Positions 9,644-18,833 are shown, counted from the first letter of the stretch. The stretch: 64,000 bases of DNA from Ignavibacteria bacterium (GCA_017303675.1 JAFLBX010000001.1:1809970-1873969); one strand, 5' to 3'. Notes: generated by a model from the letters alone, not told the origin. Made by a program: numbers and translations.

Positions 9644-10600
9644 ATGAATATTAAAAACATAATAATAGCTGCAGTCATTGGAACTATGCTTATAGGACTA
9701 AACGGCTGCAGCCTGCTGAAGAAAAGAGTTGAAAAGAAGGAGAACGTTAAATATACCCTTAACGGTAACGGCAAAACTTCTATTCACATAGAAAATATCA
9801 ACGGCAAAATTAATGTTTCAAACAGCGGTGATACAACAGGCACTATCAGCATTGATGCAGAGATAGTTGCAGATGTAAAGCACGATGAGCAGGATAAAGC
9901 CATCGAAAATGTTAAGATCAATATCGATACCGCATCAGGTGAAATTAAGATCGAAACTGAAATAAACAATTCCTCTTCAGGCATGTTCAGGAAAAACAAT
10001 AATGCTGAAGTGAACTATACCATAAAAGTGCCGGCAAACATGAAGGTGCATACTGAAACCGTGAACGGAACTACAACCATAACCAGGATTAACAATGATG
10101 TACGTGCGGAAACTGTGAACGGTAAAGTTAACATATTCAACTGCCAGGGCAAAATTGATGTTGACGGTGTGAACGGTTCTATCCTGTGTAACGTAGACTC
10201 AATGACATCCGGTATCAACATTAGCATAATAAACGGTGATGTTAAGATCGGCGGACTCAAAAACGTAAATGCTGATGTAAGCGCATCAACTGTACACGGC
10301 AGGGTAAAATTCAAGGATCTTACATTCACAGATGTTAATTCCGAAAAAAGGACACTCAGCGGTATCCTTGGCAGCGGCGGCAGCACAATAAGGGTTGAAA
10401 GCACCAATGGCAGCATTTCACTCGATGCCTCAAAAATTCTGCCTAAAAAAGATGATTCCTTTGAGTTCAAAATTGATTTTGATGATGATGGCCCTTCAAT
10501 AGATGTTGAGAACAGTGATGATGATTCAGGTAAAGATTCACGTAAAGAGACTCCGAAAGCTCCAAAAAACGCTGATTCGCTTAAAAGTAAAGGTATCTAA
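9644..10600 (+). CDS. DUF4097-type beta-strand-rich lipoprotein
   Basis: A lipoprotein signal ends with the lipobox LNGC (Cys22). The body consists of repeating short beta-strand units such as IHIENINGKINV, VHTETVNGTTTI and VRAETVNGKVNI, typical of DUF4097/adhesin-like right-handed beta-helical proteins. The C-terminal tail (about residues 280-318) is acidic and then lysine-rich. Family members are usually encoded with an ECF sigma factor and an anti-sigma protein, which is what follows here, so it may be a product or a sensor of that regulatory pair. The biochemical role is unknown. Confidence 0.75.
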   Translation: MNIKNIIIAAVIGTMLIGLNGCSLLKKRVEKKENVKYTLNGNGKTSIHIENINGKINVSNSGDTTGTISIDAEIVADVKHDEQDKAIENVKINIDTASGEIKIETEINNSSSGMFRKNNNAEVNYTIKVPANMKVHTETVNGTTTITRINNDVRAETVNGKVNIFNCQGKIDVDGVNGSILCNVDSMTSGINISIINGDVKIGGLKNVNADVSASTVHGRVKFKDLTFTDVNSEKRTLSGILGSGGSTIRVESTNGSISLDASKILPKKDDSFEFKIDFDDDGPSIDVENSDDDSGKDSRKETPKAPKNADSLKSKGI

Positions 10601-10686
10601 ACTTTAATTATTAATAACTTAAAACATTTTTGTTTATATTTAGTGAAAATAAAAAACCGGTGTCAAAACAGCAGGTAGAATCATGC

Positions 10687-11331
10687 ATGAATGATCTGGA
10701 ACTGAATATAATCAAAAAGATCCAGGCAGGTAAGATCGATGAGTTTGAAGAGATCGTCAACAGGTATAAAGATAAAGCCATGACACTTGCCATGAGAATA
10801 CTGAAGAACTCCGAAGATGCCGAAGATGCCCTGCAGGAAGCTTTCATCAAGACCTTCAGGGCTATCGCTGATAAGCAGTTCGAAGAACGCTCAAAGTTCT
10901 CAACTTATTTCTACAGGATAGTTTACAATACTGCGATTGATTTTTACAAAAAGCATAAAGCTAAAACTTATAACCTGATAAATATTGATGATAACAGGAA
11001 AAACGATGAAGGTGAAGTTACAGATATTGCGGCATTTGAAATGAAAATTGATACAGATAATTATTACATGAGCGGAGTATTTGAAACTGACAGGAGCACT
11101 TTAGATAACCAGATGCAGGAAGTTGTGAACAGGTATCTTGAAGAAATTCCCGAAAAATATTCAACTATATTAACACTGTTCTATATAAACGATCTTTCTC
11201 ACGATGAAATTGCAGAAACGCTAAAGCTTCCGCTTGGGACTGTAAAGAACAGGATATTCCGCGCGAAAGATAAGCTGAAGGAAGTATTAATGAAAAAGTA
11301 TTCAGAAACAGAAATACTGGAGCTGATCTAA
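10687..11331 (+). CDS. ECF (sigma-70 family) RNA polymerase sigma factor
   Basis: The region 2 motif (LAMRILKNSEDAEDALQEAFIKTFRAI) and region 4 (LTLFYINDLSHDEIAETLKLPLGTVKNRIFRAKDKL) are both clear, so this is an RpoE-type alternative sigma factor. The frame is open back to a TTG at 10630 and a GTG at 10660. I prefer the ATG at 10687, which has an AGGTAG just upstream and leaves a typical short lead before region 2. A roughly 30-residue acidic insert separates regions 2 and 4. The next gene, 24 bases downstream, is a membrane protein that probably acts as its anti-sigma partner. Confidence 0.9.
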   Translation: MNDLELNIIKKIQAGKIDEFEEIVNRYKDKAMTLAMRILKNSEDAEDALQEAFIKTFRAIADKQFEERSKFSTYFYRIVYNTAIDFYKKHKAKTYNLINIDDNRKNDEGEVTDIAAFEMKIDTDNYYMSGVFETDRSTLDNQMQEVVNRYLEEIPEKYSTILTLFYINDLSHDEIAETLKLPLGTVKNRIFRAKDKLKEVLMKKYSETEILELI

Positions 11332-11355
11332 AAAAAGTTTAAAAAAGGTTTAACA

Positions 11356-11835
11356 ATGAGAGATAAAAACAAATATATTGATGAAATTATCGATGCGAAG
11401 CTGCGCAGAAGCGCGGTTAAAGCTCCATCAGGTGATTTTACATCACACCTGATGAAACGCATCACAGCCGAAAACAAGGCTTTGCTTGAAGAAAGAAAAA
11501 GCGACCGGGTGGTGAAGTATATCATCGGTTCGTTCAGCTTCTTAATGCTGGCTGTTACTTTCACACTCGGCTTCATTTCAAAATCAGCGTCCGTTTCAAC
11601 GGATGAATCAACCGGTATTGCATTTGATACTGTACAGCGCTCAAACACATGGCTGGAATCTATGGTCTATTATATACAGGGCTTTTTCGCGGAAGTGCTC
11701 TCATTCTTCGGTGTTTCATTAAGCTCAGGTACAATAAACATAATGCTCGTTGTAATTCTTGTGGCTGTAGTTTATATACTGGGTGAGCGTCTCTTCTTAA
11801 GGGGCAAGTTTAAACAAAGTATGCAGGTTAAGTAG
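11356..11835 (+). CDS. Two-helix membrane protein, putative anti-sigma factor
   Basis: The 159-residue protein has a cytoplasmic basic head (residues 1-55), a membrane helix at about 57-77, an external segment and a second helix near 118-146. It lies 24 bases after the ECF sigma gene, a position normally held by the anti-sigma factor. The zinc-type HxxxCxxC anti-sigma motif is absent. The assignment therefore rests on context and topology alone. An AAAGG lies upstream of the ATG. Confidence 0.55.
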   Translation: MRDKNKYIDEIIDAKLRRSAVKAPSGDFTSHLMKRITAENKALLEERKSDRVVKYIIGSFSFLMLAVTFTLGFISKSASVSTDESTGIAFDTVQRSNTWLESMVYYIQGFFAEVLSFFGVSLSSGTINIMLVVILVAVVYILGERLFLRGKFKQSMQVK

Positions 11836-11855
11836 AAATTCAAATTACTGATATT

Positions 11856-11886
11856 AAAAAAGGCATCCAATTGGATGCCTTTTCTT
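11856..11886. terminator. Bidirectional terminator between convergent units
   Basis: A perfect AAAAGGCATCCAA/TTGGATGCCTTTT hairpin has A-runs and T-runs on its flanks. It serves the sigma-factor unit and the convergent korB gene. Confidence 0.9.
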
Positions 11887-11910
11887 TTTGCTAATTTTTA
11901 AATCGGTGAT

Positions 11911-12942
11911 CTATTTGATCTCCCATGTACTTCCTTCAAACAACAGCTTCTCAAGGCTTCCTTTGCCAAGCTTTTTAACTGAATCCTCAAGCTGGAGCTC
12001 CATTTGTTCTTCATATACAGGTTTGTTAACCTTATATAAAACGCCAAACGGCATGGGGAAACCTTCAAAGTCTGAAAGCTGGGCAACTATCATTGCCAGC
12101 TCTTTTGAAGTTTCATCATACACAATTACATCGTTTATCGAATTTCCGTCTTCATTGAAATTTATGATCTCAGGCCTGAAGCCGTTGAGCTTAATTCCCT
12201 TATCTTTATGTTCACCGAAAATAAGCGGCTTGCCGTTTTCAACAAACAGGGTATTATCAGGCTTTGTTTCTTTTTCAGTATATAAAAAGTGAGCACCGTC
12301 ATTATAAATATTGCAGTTCTGGAATATTTCAATAAAGGCTGTGCCTTTATGGTTATGTCCCTTAGAGATCGTATCCTGCATATGCTTAGCATCTCTATCC
12401 ATTGCTCTTGCCACAAATGAGCCGCCTGAGCTGAGCGCCAGCGTAAGCGGATTGAACGGCTCTTCAAGCGTGCCGAACGGCGATGATTTTGTTACCTTGC
12501 CGTGCTCTGAGGTCGGTGAATACTGGCCTTTTGTGAGCCCGTATATCTTATTATTGAACATCATTATAACAATGTCCAGGTTCCTTCTTAAAGTATGGAT
12601 AAAATGATTGCCGCCGATACTCAGCAGGTCGCCATCACCTGATGTAACCCATACATCCAGGTCAGGTCTTGCCATTTTTAAGCCGGAGGCTATCGATGAA
12701 GCTCTTCCGTGAATTCCGTGGAATCCGTATGTGTTCATGTAGTAGGGGAAACGGCTTGAGCAGCCGATGCCTGCTACAAATACGGTTTTTTCACGGGTCA
12801 GGTTGAACGAAGGCATGATACGCTGTACCTGTGCAAGTATAGAGTAATCACCGCATCCCGGACACCATCTTACATCCTGGTCACTTGCATAGTCTTTAGC
12901 AGTTAATTTTACCTGCGTTCCGTTGGTTGATTCTGTTTCCAT
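11911..12942 (-). CDS. korB: 2-oxoacid:ferredoxin oxidoreductase, beta subunit (KorB-like)
   Basis: The thiamine-diphosphate-binding subunit of a 2-oxoglutarate (or related 2-oxoacid):ferredoxin oxidoreductase. The start region DVRWCPGCGDYSIL supplies CxxC cluster ligands. The ThDP motif runs from SGDGDLLSIGGNH to MFNNKIYGLTKGQ (about residues 95-140). Length (343) is normal. Together with the alpha gene 48 bases upstream it forms the two-subunit enzyme that makes or splits succinyl-CoA/2-oxoglutarate with ferredoxin, a step of the reductive TCA cycle in Chlorobi relatives. Substrate preference cannot be read with certainty. Confidence 0.93.
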   Translation of the reverse strand: METESTNGTQVKLTAKDYASDQDVRWCPGCGDYSILAQVQRIMPSFNLTREKTVFVAGIGCSSRFPYYMNTYGFHGIHGRASSIASGLKMARPDLDVWVTSGDGDLLSIGGNHFIHTLRRNLDIVIMMFNNKIYGLTKGQYSPTSEHGKVTKSSPFGTLEEPFNPLTLALSSGGSFVARAMDRDAKHMQDTISKGHNHKGTAFIEIFQNCNIYNDGAHFLYTEKETKPDNTLFVENGKPLIFGEHKDKGIKLNGFRPEIINFNEDGNSINDVIVYDETSKELAMIVAQLSDFEGFPMPFGVLYKVNKPVYEEQMELQLEDSVKKLGKGSLEKLLFEGSTWEIK

Positions 12943-12990
12943 GATTTATATAATAATTTTAATTTGAGTAATAATTATCTTTAACCGGTT

Positions 12991-14823
12991 TTAATTTCCG
13001 CTTAAGACTTCTATTACTTTCTTTTCTATTTCACTGGCTTTAAACGGCAATCCCTGTACCTTGTTCATTCCAATAGCGTCAACAAGGAACTCAGCCCTTA
13101 TTATCTTCCTCAGTTGTCCCAGGTTCAGCTCAGGTATAAGCACTTTATTGAACTTGCTTAAAACCTCGCCAAGATTTTTGGGGAACGGGTTCAGATATTT
13201 AAGATGCAGCCTTGATACATTGTAGCCTTTGGCAAGCAGCCTTTCGCGGGCTGTTGTTATAGAGCCGTATGTGCTGCCCCAGCCTACAATTAACAGTTCG
13301 CCTTCTTTATCGCCTTCAACTTCTGCAAGCGGTATATGATTTTCAATGTTCTTTACTTTTTCCGCTCTAAGCTTAACCATGTATTCGTGATTCTGCGGGT
13401 CATAGCTTACATTGCCTGTTATATGCTGCTTTTCAAGACCGCCGATCCTGTGTTCAAGTCCGGGTGTGCCGGGCTTTACCCAGGGCCTTGCAAGGAATTC
13501 ATCCCTCTGGTATGGATGGAAGCCTTCTTTCTTGGTCCAGTATTCGCCTTCAATTATCGGAAGCTCGCTCTCATGCGGAATTCTCCACGGCTCTGCGCCG
13601 TTTGCGATATATCCGTCTGAAAGGAATATTACCGGTGTCATGAACTTGCATGCTAACCTTGCAGCTTCAAATATCATCATAAAGCAATCAGCAGGAGATG
13701 ATGCCGCAACTACCGGAACGGGGCATTCGCCATTTCTTCCAAGTATTGCCTGGAAAAGATCAGCCTGCTCTGTTTTTGTAGGTAATCCCGTGCTGGGTCC
13801 GCCTCTTTGTATATCAGCAATTACCAGCGGCAGCTCTGTCATTACTGCAAGTCCTATAGCTTCTGATTTCAGAGCCATACCAGGACCGCTTGTGCTTGTA
13901 AAAGCAAGCGAACCGCCGAATGATGCGCCTATTGCTGCGCAGATCGCGGCAATTTCATCTTCAGCCTGGAATGTTTTTACTCCGAAATTCTTGTAGCTTG
14001 AAAGATCATGCAGAATGTCACTTGCAGGGGTAATAGGGTATGTGCCTAAGAACAGTGGAAGCCCGCTCTTAAGCGATGCCGCCAGTATTCCCAGCGCTGT
14101 TGCGTGGTTGCCTGTAATATTCTTGTAAATTCCCTTCGGTAAGTTTGCAGGCTTTACTTTGTAGCGTGTTGTGAAAATTTCTGCGGTTTCACCGAAATAA
14201 TATCCTGCCTTTAATGCTCTTATGTTCGCATCAGCAATAACCGGTTTCTTTTTGAACTTATCTTCAAGCCAGTGCATAGTAACATCAAGCGGCCTGTCAT
14301 AAAGCCAGTATGTTAAGCCAAGCGCATAGAAATTCTTGCACCTGTTGGCATCCTTGGCTGTTAAGCCAAGCTCTTTAACGGCGTTATTGGTGGCTTTAGT
14401 TATCGGAACTTTGATAAGCTTGTAGGCGGTAAGTGTGCCGTCTTCCAGCGGATTTGATTCATACCCGGCAAGATGTAAATTCTTTTCAATAAATGCGTCT
14501 TCATTGGCAATAATTGTGCCGCTTGGCTTAAGATCCTTTAAATTTACCTTAAGCGCAGCAGGATTCATTGCAATAAGCACATCGGGTTCATCACCGGGAG
14601 TGAAAACATCCTGGCTTGCGAACTGTATCTGAAAACCGCTTACACCGAATAAAGTACCTGCAGGGGCTCTTATTTCCGCGGGAAAGTCCGGGAATGTGCT
14701 AAGGTCATTGCCGAAAAAGGCTGATGTATCTGTGAATCTTGATCCGGCGATCTGCATTCCGTCGCCTGAATCACCTGCGAATCTGATTGTCGCGCTTTTT
14801 AAAACCTCAACGGTTTTTTCCAT
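12991..14823 (-). CDS. korA: 2-oxoacid:ferredoxin oxidoreductase, alpha subunit (gamma-alpha fusion)
   Basis: The N-terminal gamma domain (residues about 10-190) begins with IRFAGDSGDGMQIAG. It is fused to the pyrimidine-binding alpha domain, which contains TSTSGPGMALKSEAIGLAV and QRGGPSTGLPTKTEQAD (about residues 310-355). This fusion of about 610 residues is typical of KorA-type enzymes that lack a separate ferredoxin subunit. It is transcribed first in a korA-korB pair. A GGAG lies upstream of the ATG at slightly long spacing. Activity requires the beta subunit. Confidence 0.93.
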   Translation of the reverse strand: MEKTVEVLKSATIRFAGDSGDGMQIAGSRFTDTSAFFGNDLSTFPDFPAEIRAPAGTLFGVSGFQIQFASQDVFTPGDEPDVLIAMNPAALKVNLKDLKPSGTIIANEDAFIEKNLHLAGYESNPLEDGTLTAYKLIKVPITKATNNAVKELGLTAKDANRCKNFYALGLTYWLYDRPLDVTMHWLEDKFKKKPVIADANIRALKAGYYFGETAEIFTTRYKVKPANLPKGIYKNITGNHATALGILAASLKSGLPLFLGTYPITPASDILHDLSSYKNFGVKTFQAEDEIAAICAAIGASFGGSLAFTSTSGPGMALKSEAIGLAVMTELPLVIADIQRGGPSTGLPTKTEQADLFQAILGRNGECPVPVVAASSPADCFMMIFEAARLACKFMTPVIFLSDGYIANGAEPWRIPHESELPIIEGEYWTKKEGFHPYQRDEFLARPWVKPGTPGLEHRIGGLEKQHITGNVSYDPQNHEYMVKLRAEKVKNIENHIPLAEVEGDKEGELLIVGWGSTYGSITTARERLLAKGYNVSRLHLKYLNPFPKNLGEVLSKFNKVLIPELNLGQLRKIIRAEFLVDAIGMNKVQGLPFKASEIEKKVIEVLSGN

Positions 14824-14929
14824 TATTTATTTTTTGCTCCTAAAGAAACGATTGAGCTGTGAATCGCAGCCCGGATCTAAAACAGCCGGGCTTGTAATAC
14901 AATCTAAGCTTCTCTCGCAGAAGGAAGCG

Positions 14930-15379
14930 TTATGCTTCCTCTTTTACAACTGAAACGTTTATTTGCGCCATAACGTTTCCTGCAAGCTTTATATCAACGG
15001 TTCTTGAACCTATTTCTTTGATAGGCTCCTCCAGCAATATGTTTCTTTTATCTATAGTGTAACCTTTATGAATAAGTGCTTCAGCAATGGTACCATTGGT
15101 TACTGAACCGAAAAGCTTAATTTCATCGGCTGCTTTTGCCTTTATTTCAAGCTGAACGCCTGAGAGCTCGCCTGCTAACTTCTGTGATTCGGCGATTACT
15201 TTTTCAAGTTTCTTTGCCTGCTGTTTTTTTATCTCGTCCAGGACTTTCATGTTGCTGGCATTTGCTTTCATAGCAACACCGTTCGGGATAAGGTAATTCA
15301 TCGCAAAGCCGTCTTTTACATTAACTACTTCACCGGTTTTACCTAATTTATCGTGGTCTTGTTTTAATATTATTTTCAT
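14930..15379 (-). CDS. rplI: 50S ribosomal protein L9
   Basis: The protein starts MKIILKQDHDKLGKTGEVVNVKDGFAMNYLIP, the universal L9 N-terminal domain. A charged connecting helix (about 45-75) and the C-terminal RNA-binding domain follow, 149 residues in all. The longest frame begins ten codons earlier at 15409, but the homologous start is the ATG at 15379. It ends the rpsF-ssb-rplI cluster; S18 (rpsR), normally between ssb and rplI, is missing here. Confidence 0.96.
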   Translation of the reverse strand: MKIILKQDHDKLGKTGEVVNVKDGFAMNYLIPNGVAMKANASNMKVLDEIKKQQAKKLEKVIAESQKLAGELSGVQLEIKAKAADEIKLFGSVTNGTIAEALIHKGYTIDKRNILLEEPIKEIGSRTVDIKLAGNVMAQINVSVVKEEA

Positions 15380-15442
15380 TTGGTATTTATCAGAAAAAAA
15401 CGCAGGCATCCAAACAGGATGCCCGCTTAGTTTATAAATTCT

Positions 15443-15907
15443 TTAGCTGGTTGGCGCAGATGAGTCGCCCAGAAGCGCTGTATCCTCAGGGGATAAGTGC
15501 TTTTCAAATGAATCATCTTCAAATGTCGATGGTTCATCATGATGCTCTCCGGAGCCGGGTCCTTTTTTATTCAGGAATTGTATCCTGCGCGCCTTTATTT
15601 CTACTATGGTTTTACTGTCGCCTTTTTCAGTCTTGAATGTTCTTGACTGAAGCTCGCCTTCTACTAAGCAGGCGTTGCCTTTTTTAAGCTTGTCTCTGCA
15701 GCTTTCCGCAAGTTTATTCCATGCAACAATGCCAACATAACAAACATCCTCCTGCCATTCATCTTTGCTGTCGCGGTACCTTCTGTTAGATGCAACTGAA
15801 AAGTTCACAACCGGTGTGCCGTTTGTTGTCTGTCTGAATATTGGGTCCTTTGTAAGGTTCCCTGCAATAATTACCGAATTTAGTTCGGGCATCTTTAAAT
15901 CAGCCAT
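15443..15907 (-). CDS. ssb: Single-stranded DNA-binding protein
   Basis: The OB-fold domain (residues about 8-112) starts LNSVIIAGNLTKDPIFRQT and contains NFSVASNRRY. The C-terminal tail is acidic, but it ends in DSSAPTS rather than the common DDDIPF tip, so the usual protein-interaction tip is not obvious. The protein protects ssDNA during replication and repair. A strong GGAGG lies upstream of the ATG. It is encoded between rpsF and rplI, a conserved position. Confidence 0.93.
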   Translation of the reverse strand: MADLKMPELNSVIIAGNLTKDPIFRQTTNGTPVVNFSVASNRRYRDSKDEWQEDVCYVGIVAWNKLAESCRDKLKKGNACLVEGELQSRTFKTEKGDSKTIVEIKARRIQFLNKKGPGSGEHHDEPSTFEDDSFEKHLSPEDTALLGDSSAPTS

Positions 15908-15957
15908 TTGTTCCTCCGATGGTTTCGGTTAAATGTTAATTGTTGACTAAACTTGTT

Positions 15958-16398
15958 TTATTCAGTGGTCTTAGCTTCTGCAACTGTGTCTGCTTCGGCT
16001 GACTGCTGCTGCTGCTGTAACTGCTGCGCTGCAGCTTCCCTTTCCTTCATGATCTGCTCTTTTTTAACCAGGTAAGCATTACGCTCATCAAGTGTCTTTT
16101 TATCGAAAGAAACCGTTAAAAACCTCAGGATATCATCATCCAGGTGGTATGCTCTTTCAAGCTTCGCAATTACGGATGGATCTGCAGTGAATTCTATGGA
16201 TACATAGGAGCCTGTGGGTTTCTTTTTTATCGGATACGCAAGCTTCCTTCTGCCCCATTTCTCTGTTTTTATTACTTCTCCTTCATTTTTTTTGAAGAAT
16301 GCAGCATATTTGTTGACTATCGCATCAACTCTTTCGTCTTCTAAGATCGAGTCAACTATAAAAGTCGTTTCGTAATACTTGTGTGCTTTTGTGCTCAT
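15958..16398 (-). CDS. rpsF: 30S ribosomal protein S6
   Basis: The core (residues about 6-100) shows S6 features: YYETTFIVDS near the start, then WGRRKLAYPIKKKPTGSYVSIEF. A C-terminal extension rich in Glu, Ala and Gln (a run of five Gln) follows. At 146 residues it is longer than the compact S6 of about 100. It opens the rpsF-ssb-rplI operon. The usual partner S18 gene is absent from the cluster. Confidence 0.94.
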   Translation of the reverse strand: MSTKAHKYYETTFIVDSILEDERVDAIVNKYAAFFKKNEGEVIKTEKWGRRKLAYPIKKKPTGSYVSIEFTADPSVIAKLERAYHLDDDILRFLTVSFDKKTLDERNAYLVKKEQIMKEREAAAQQLQQQQQSAEADTVAEAKTTE

Positions 16399-16779
16399 TA
16401 AATTATGTTAAATTTTAGCTACTAATATAGGTTTTTGTCATTTAATTTTCAAGGCAGGAAAATACGGGGAATTTTTCAGTTTTTTATGGATTTACCGCGA
16501 AATTTTCACGTTGCGATGCTTGGCAGAACCCATAACTGAACCACTGTCAAAGTAAGTTCTGCGACTTCCAGGCTTCGTTAATGATTAAATAGTTGTCGCC
16601 CTGAGCGGAGTCGAAGGGCAGTAATGCTTGAGTAAACCTTCCCGGCTGTAAAAGCAAAACCTGCCGGGTCTCCAAGACCCTGCAGGTTTATGAATGATTC
16701 TAAACTTCATTTTCAAGAAAATGCTTCAGGCATTTTCGTCCCGAAGGGACTCCTTCGGAGCAGACCCGCCTTGGCGGGA
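16399..16779. repeat. Gene-free stretch with several palindromic repeat units
   Basis: No gene is supported in these 381 bases. Visible units are CGCCCTGAGCGGAGTCGAAGGGC (16604-16620 region), a strong hairpin at 16657-16689, AATGCTTCAGGCATT, GTCCCGAAGGGAC with TCCTTCGGA, and CCCGCCTTGGCGGG at 16765-16778. The last is the exact complement-palindrome of the one inside uvrA (20221-20234). Similar short dyads recur around 18.5-18.9 kb and 22.3-22.6 kb. Confidence 0.7.
16657..16689 (-). terminator. Long hairpin, likely terminator or repeat
   Basis: AAACCTGC(C)GGGTCT pairs with AGACCC(T)GCAGGTTT with one mismatch. It lies downstream of the T9SS gene on the minus strand, but it may equally be one of the palindromic repeats. 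Confidence 0.5.
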
Positions 16780-18042
16780 TCACTTTATCAAAACCATCTT
16801 CTTGGTTTCAGTATAGACGTCCCGCTGGGACGTTTCAGCTTTGATAGAATAAAAATACAACCCGCTCGCTAAATTACTGCCGTCAAACATCATTTCATAA
16901 CTCCCCGCTTGTTTAAATTCGCTAACACTGAATACCTCTTTGCCAAGAAGATCATATATCCTTATTGATACATTTGCATCCTTTGGTATTCCAAACTGAA
17001 TATTTGTAGTTGGATTAAAGGGATTAGGGTAATTTTGGAATAGAAGAAATTCTTTAAAAATAATATTACCTATTTGTTCTATTAAAGTAATTCCTCCATT
17101 AGTAGTTTTCAGAATTGTCCCATCCTGACCAGCAGTAAATGCCGTTAAAGAATCAATAAAATATATTGATTCAAGATTACGGATTGTACCTGAAAATTGA
17201 GATCCCCAATTCTCCCCTCCATTTGTTGTTTTAAGTATCACACCATTCCAACCCGAAATATACCCCGTGTTAATATTTATGAAATGAACACCATCTAAGT
17301 GTGTATTAGTACCCGAATTTTGAATAATCCAATTGACGCCACCATTTATAGTTTTTATTATTGAGCCATTTACTCCTGTAATATATCCAGTGTTTGTATC
17401 AGGAAAAGAAATCGATAACCACCTTTCATTAACATTAGTTGTAAGTGGATTCCAGTTAACTCCCCCATTAGTAGTTTTAAGGAGAATTGAACTATTTGTA
17501 AATCCTCCGGCTATAAAACCCGTATTGGAATTTAAAAAATAAACGCATTCAAGACTATTGGTAGTTGTACCTGAACTTTGTTGAAACCAGTTAATTCCGG
17601 AATTAGTAGTTTTTAAAATTAGACCAAATTGACCGGAAACATAACCTGTATTCACATTAGGAAAATAAACTGAATAAAGTCTTTTATCTGTTCCCGGATT
17701 ATGGTTTGCCCAGGTTATTCCTGCGTTTGTGGTTTTTATAATTAAACTTACAGTAGATGTAGAATTTACTCCAACAGAATAACCGGTATTAGGATCAACA
17801 AAATAAATTGAATTATAACTTCCTTGTATTGTCTGGTAAGTCCAATTTAAACCGGAATTTGTAGTCTTGATAATACTGTTATTAGATCCTGCAGCATATC
17901 CGGTTAGGCTGGTAGTAAAGTAGATTGATGTAAGATAATCATTTGTCCCGGATGTTAATGGAAACCACCCTTGTTGTGAAAATGAATCCTTATGAATATT
18001 CAAAACAAAAATTGCTAAAAATAATAATTCTATTTTTTTCAT
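16780..18042 (-). CDS. T9SS-secreted Ycf48-like repeat protein
   Basis: A signal peptide (residues 1-22, ending near DSFSQ) is followed by about seven repeats of roughly 43 residues. Each has GTxxxLxSIYF, NTGYxxG and a KTTNGGxNW turn, the Ycf48/BNR-like beta-propeller pattern. A C-terminal type IX sorting domain follows (NYPNPFNPTTNIQFGIPK..., GLYFYSIKA..., KKMVLIK). The product is probably exported and attached to the cell surface; its ligand is unknown. The last strand of the sorting domain contains about seven extra residues (TSQRDVY) encoded by a palindromic repeat at 16816-16834, which also occurs between genes at 6968-6988. Confidence 0.85.
   Translation of the reverse strand: MKKIELLFLAIFVLNIHKDSFSQQGWFPLTSGTNDYLTSIYFTTSLTGYAAGSNNSIIKTTNSGLNWTYQTIQGSYNSIYFVDPNTGYSVGVNSTSTVSLIIKTTNAGITWANHNPGTDKRLYSVYFPNVNTGYVSGQFGLILKTTNSGINWFQQSSGTTTNSLECVYFLNSNTGFIAGGFTNSSILLKTTNGGVNWNPLTTNVNERWLSISFPDTNTGYITGVNGSIIKTINGGVNWIIQNSGTNTHLDGVHFININTGYISGWNGVILKTTNGGENWGSQFSGTIRNLESIYFIDSLTAFTAGQDGTILKTTNGGITLIEQIGNIIFKEFLLFQNYPNPFNPTTNIQFGIPKDANVSIRIYDLLGKEVFSVSEFKQAGSYEMMFDGSNLASGLYFYSIKAETSQRDVYTETKKMVLIK
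16816..16834. repeat. Palindromic element inside a coding sequence
   Basis: ACGTCCC-GCT-GGGACGT is a perfect dyad in frame within the sorting-domain codons of the surrounding gene. The intergenic relative at 6968-6988 keeps the same CCGCTGG centre and the AGACGT flank. Confidence 0.7.
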
Positions 18043-18612
18043 TAAATATTTTTAGATAACAATGTATTGTAAGTACAATTTAAAGATAGAGTTTTATTAA
18101 AGCAACAGAATTACCTGGAAACTGCTACATGAATTCATAATTTTTAGAAGAATTTATAGTATCAGAATATAGTAAAAAGACTAAAAATTACCATTACCCT
18201 TGCATTTGCCATACGCATATATTATATTATACTATATGCATTATGCATATAATGAACCAATCCCTTTTATCATGAATTACTTAAATAATTGCGCATCCTT
18301 TGGCAGAAAAAATCTGCCGGTAAACCGAATTATTAGAAACCACAAAAATTACACAGAACCGAAGCATTCTAACTTTCCAGCCAATGGATATAAATACCCC
18401 ATCGGCTGGAATAACGCCAAATCCGTTACAGATTTGGCAATCTAATCGGTCAATCATTCATTTTTTTCCCAATTACTGGAATTCTAATCGTTCAATTTAG
18501 TATATTAATTATTTATCAAATTTAGAGGTAAAATGAAACCAACAACGGATTTAAAAAATTTTGTCATCCTGAGCGAAGCGAAGGATCCAGGAGTAGAAAC
18601 CTCAATTTTTCC

Positions 18613-18691
18613 AATTATCACCAAGCTCCGTAGGAGCGATATGTTTGTAGAATGGAATAAACCGCATTAATGAGCTCCGTAGGAGCGATAT
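18613..18691 (+). repeat. 79-bp direct repeat, copy 1
   Basis: Identical base for base to 18834-18912. It contains two GCTCCGTAGGAGCGATAT palindromes, one near each end, separated by a unique 35-base spacer (ATGTTTGTAGAATGGAATAA...). Confidence 0.9.
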
Positions 18692-18695
18692 TCGC

Positions 18696-18723
18696 CGCCG
18701 TTGGTGTTCTCACCAACGGCTCA
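18696..18723. repeat. CGTTGGTG hairpin, forward copy
   Basis: The perfect stem GCCGTTGGTG-TTCT-CACCAACGGC lies between the two 79-bp repeats. Its core is the reverse complement of the hairpin at 18800-18825. Confidence 0.85.
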
Positions 18724-18799
18724 CTCAATATAAGATTTTAAGAATAGCAGAATCATCTTTTAACGATAACAATTATTTTCTCCTTTAACAGTATGATTT

Positions 18800-18827
18800 T
18801 GTCGTTGGTGAGAACACCAACGACGGC
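18800..18827. repeat. CGTTGGTG hairpin, inverted copy
   Basis: TCGTTGGTG-AGAA-CACCAACGA has the loop in reverse-complement orientation to the copy at 18696-18723, giving an inverted pair about 105 bp apart. Confidence 0.85.
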
Positions 18828-18833
18828 TTTTCA

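Noticed and set aside
11888-13996. Several plus-strand frames of 60-194 codons opposite korAB
   Set aside because: They are antisense shadows of strongly conserved minus-strand genes.
18200-18445. Small plus-strand open frame
   Set aside because: No ribosome binding site, no family features, and it overlaps an AT-rich repeat field.
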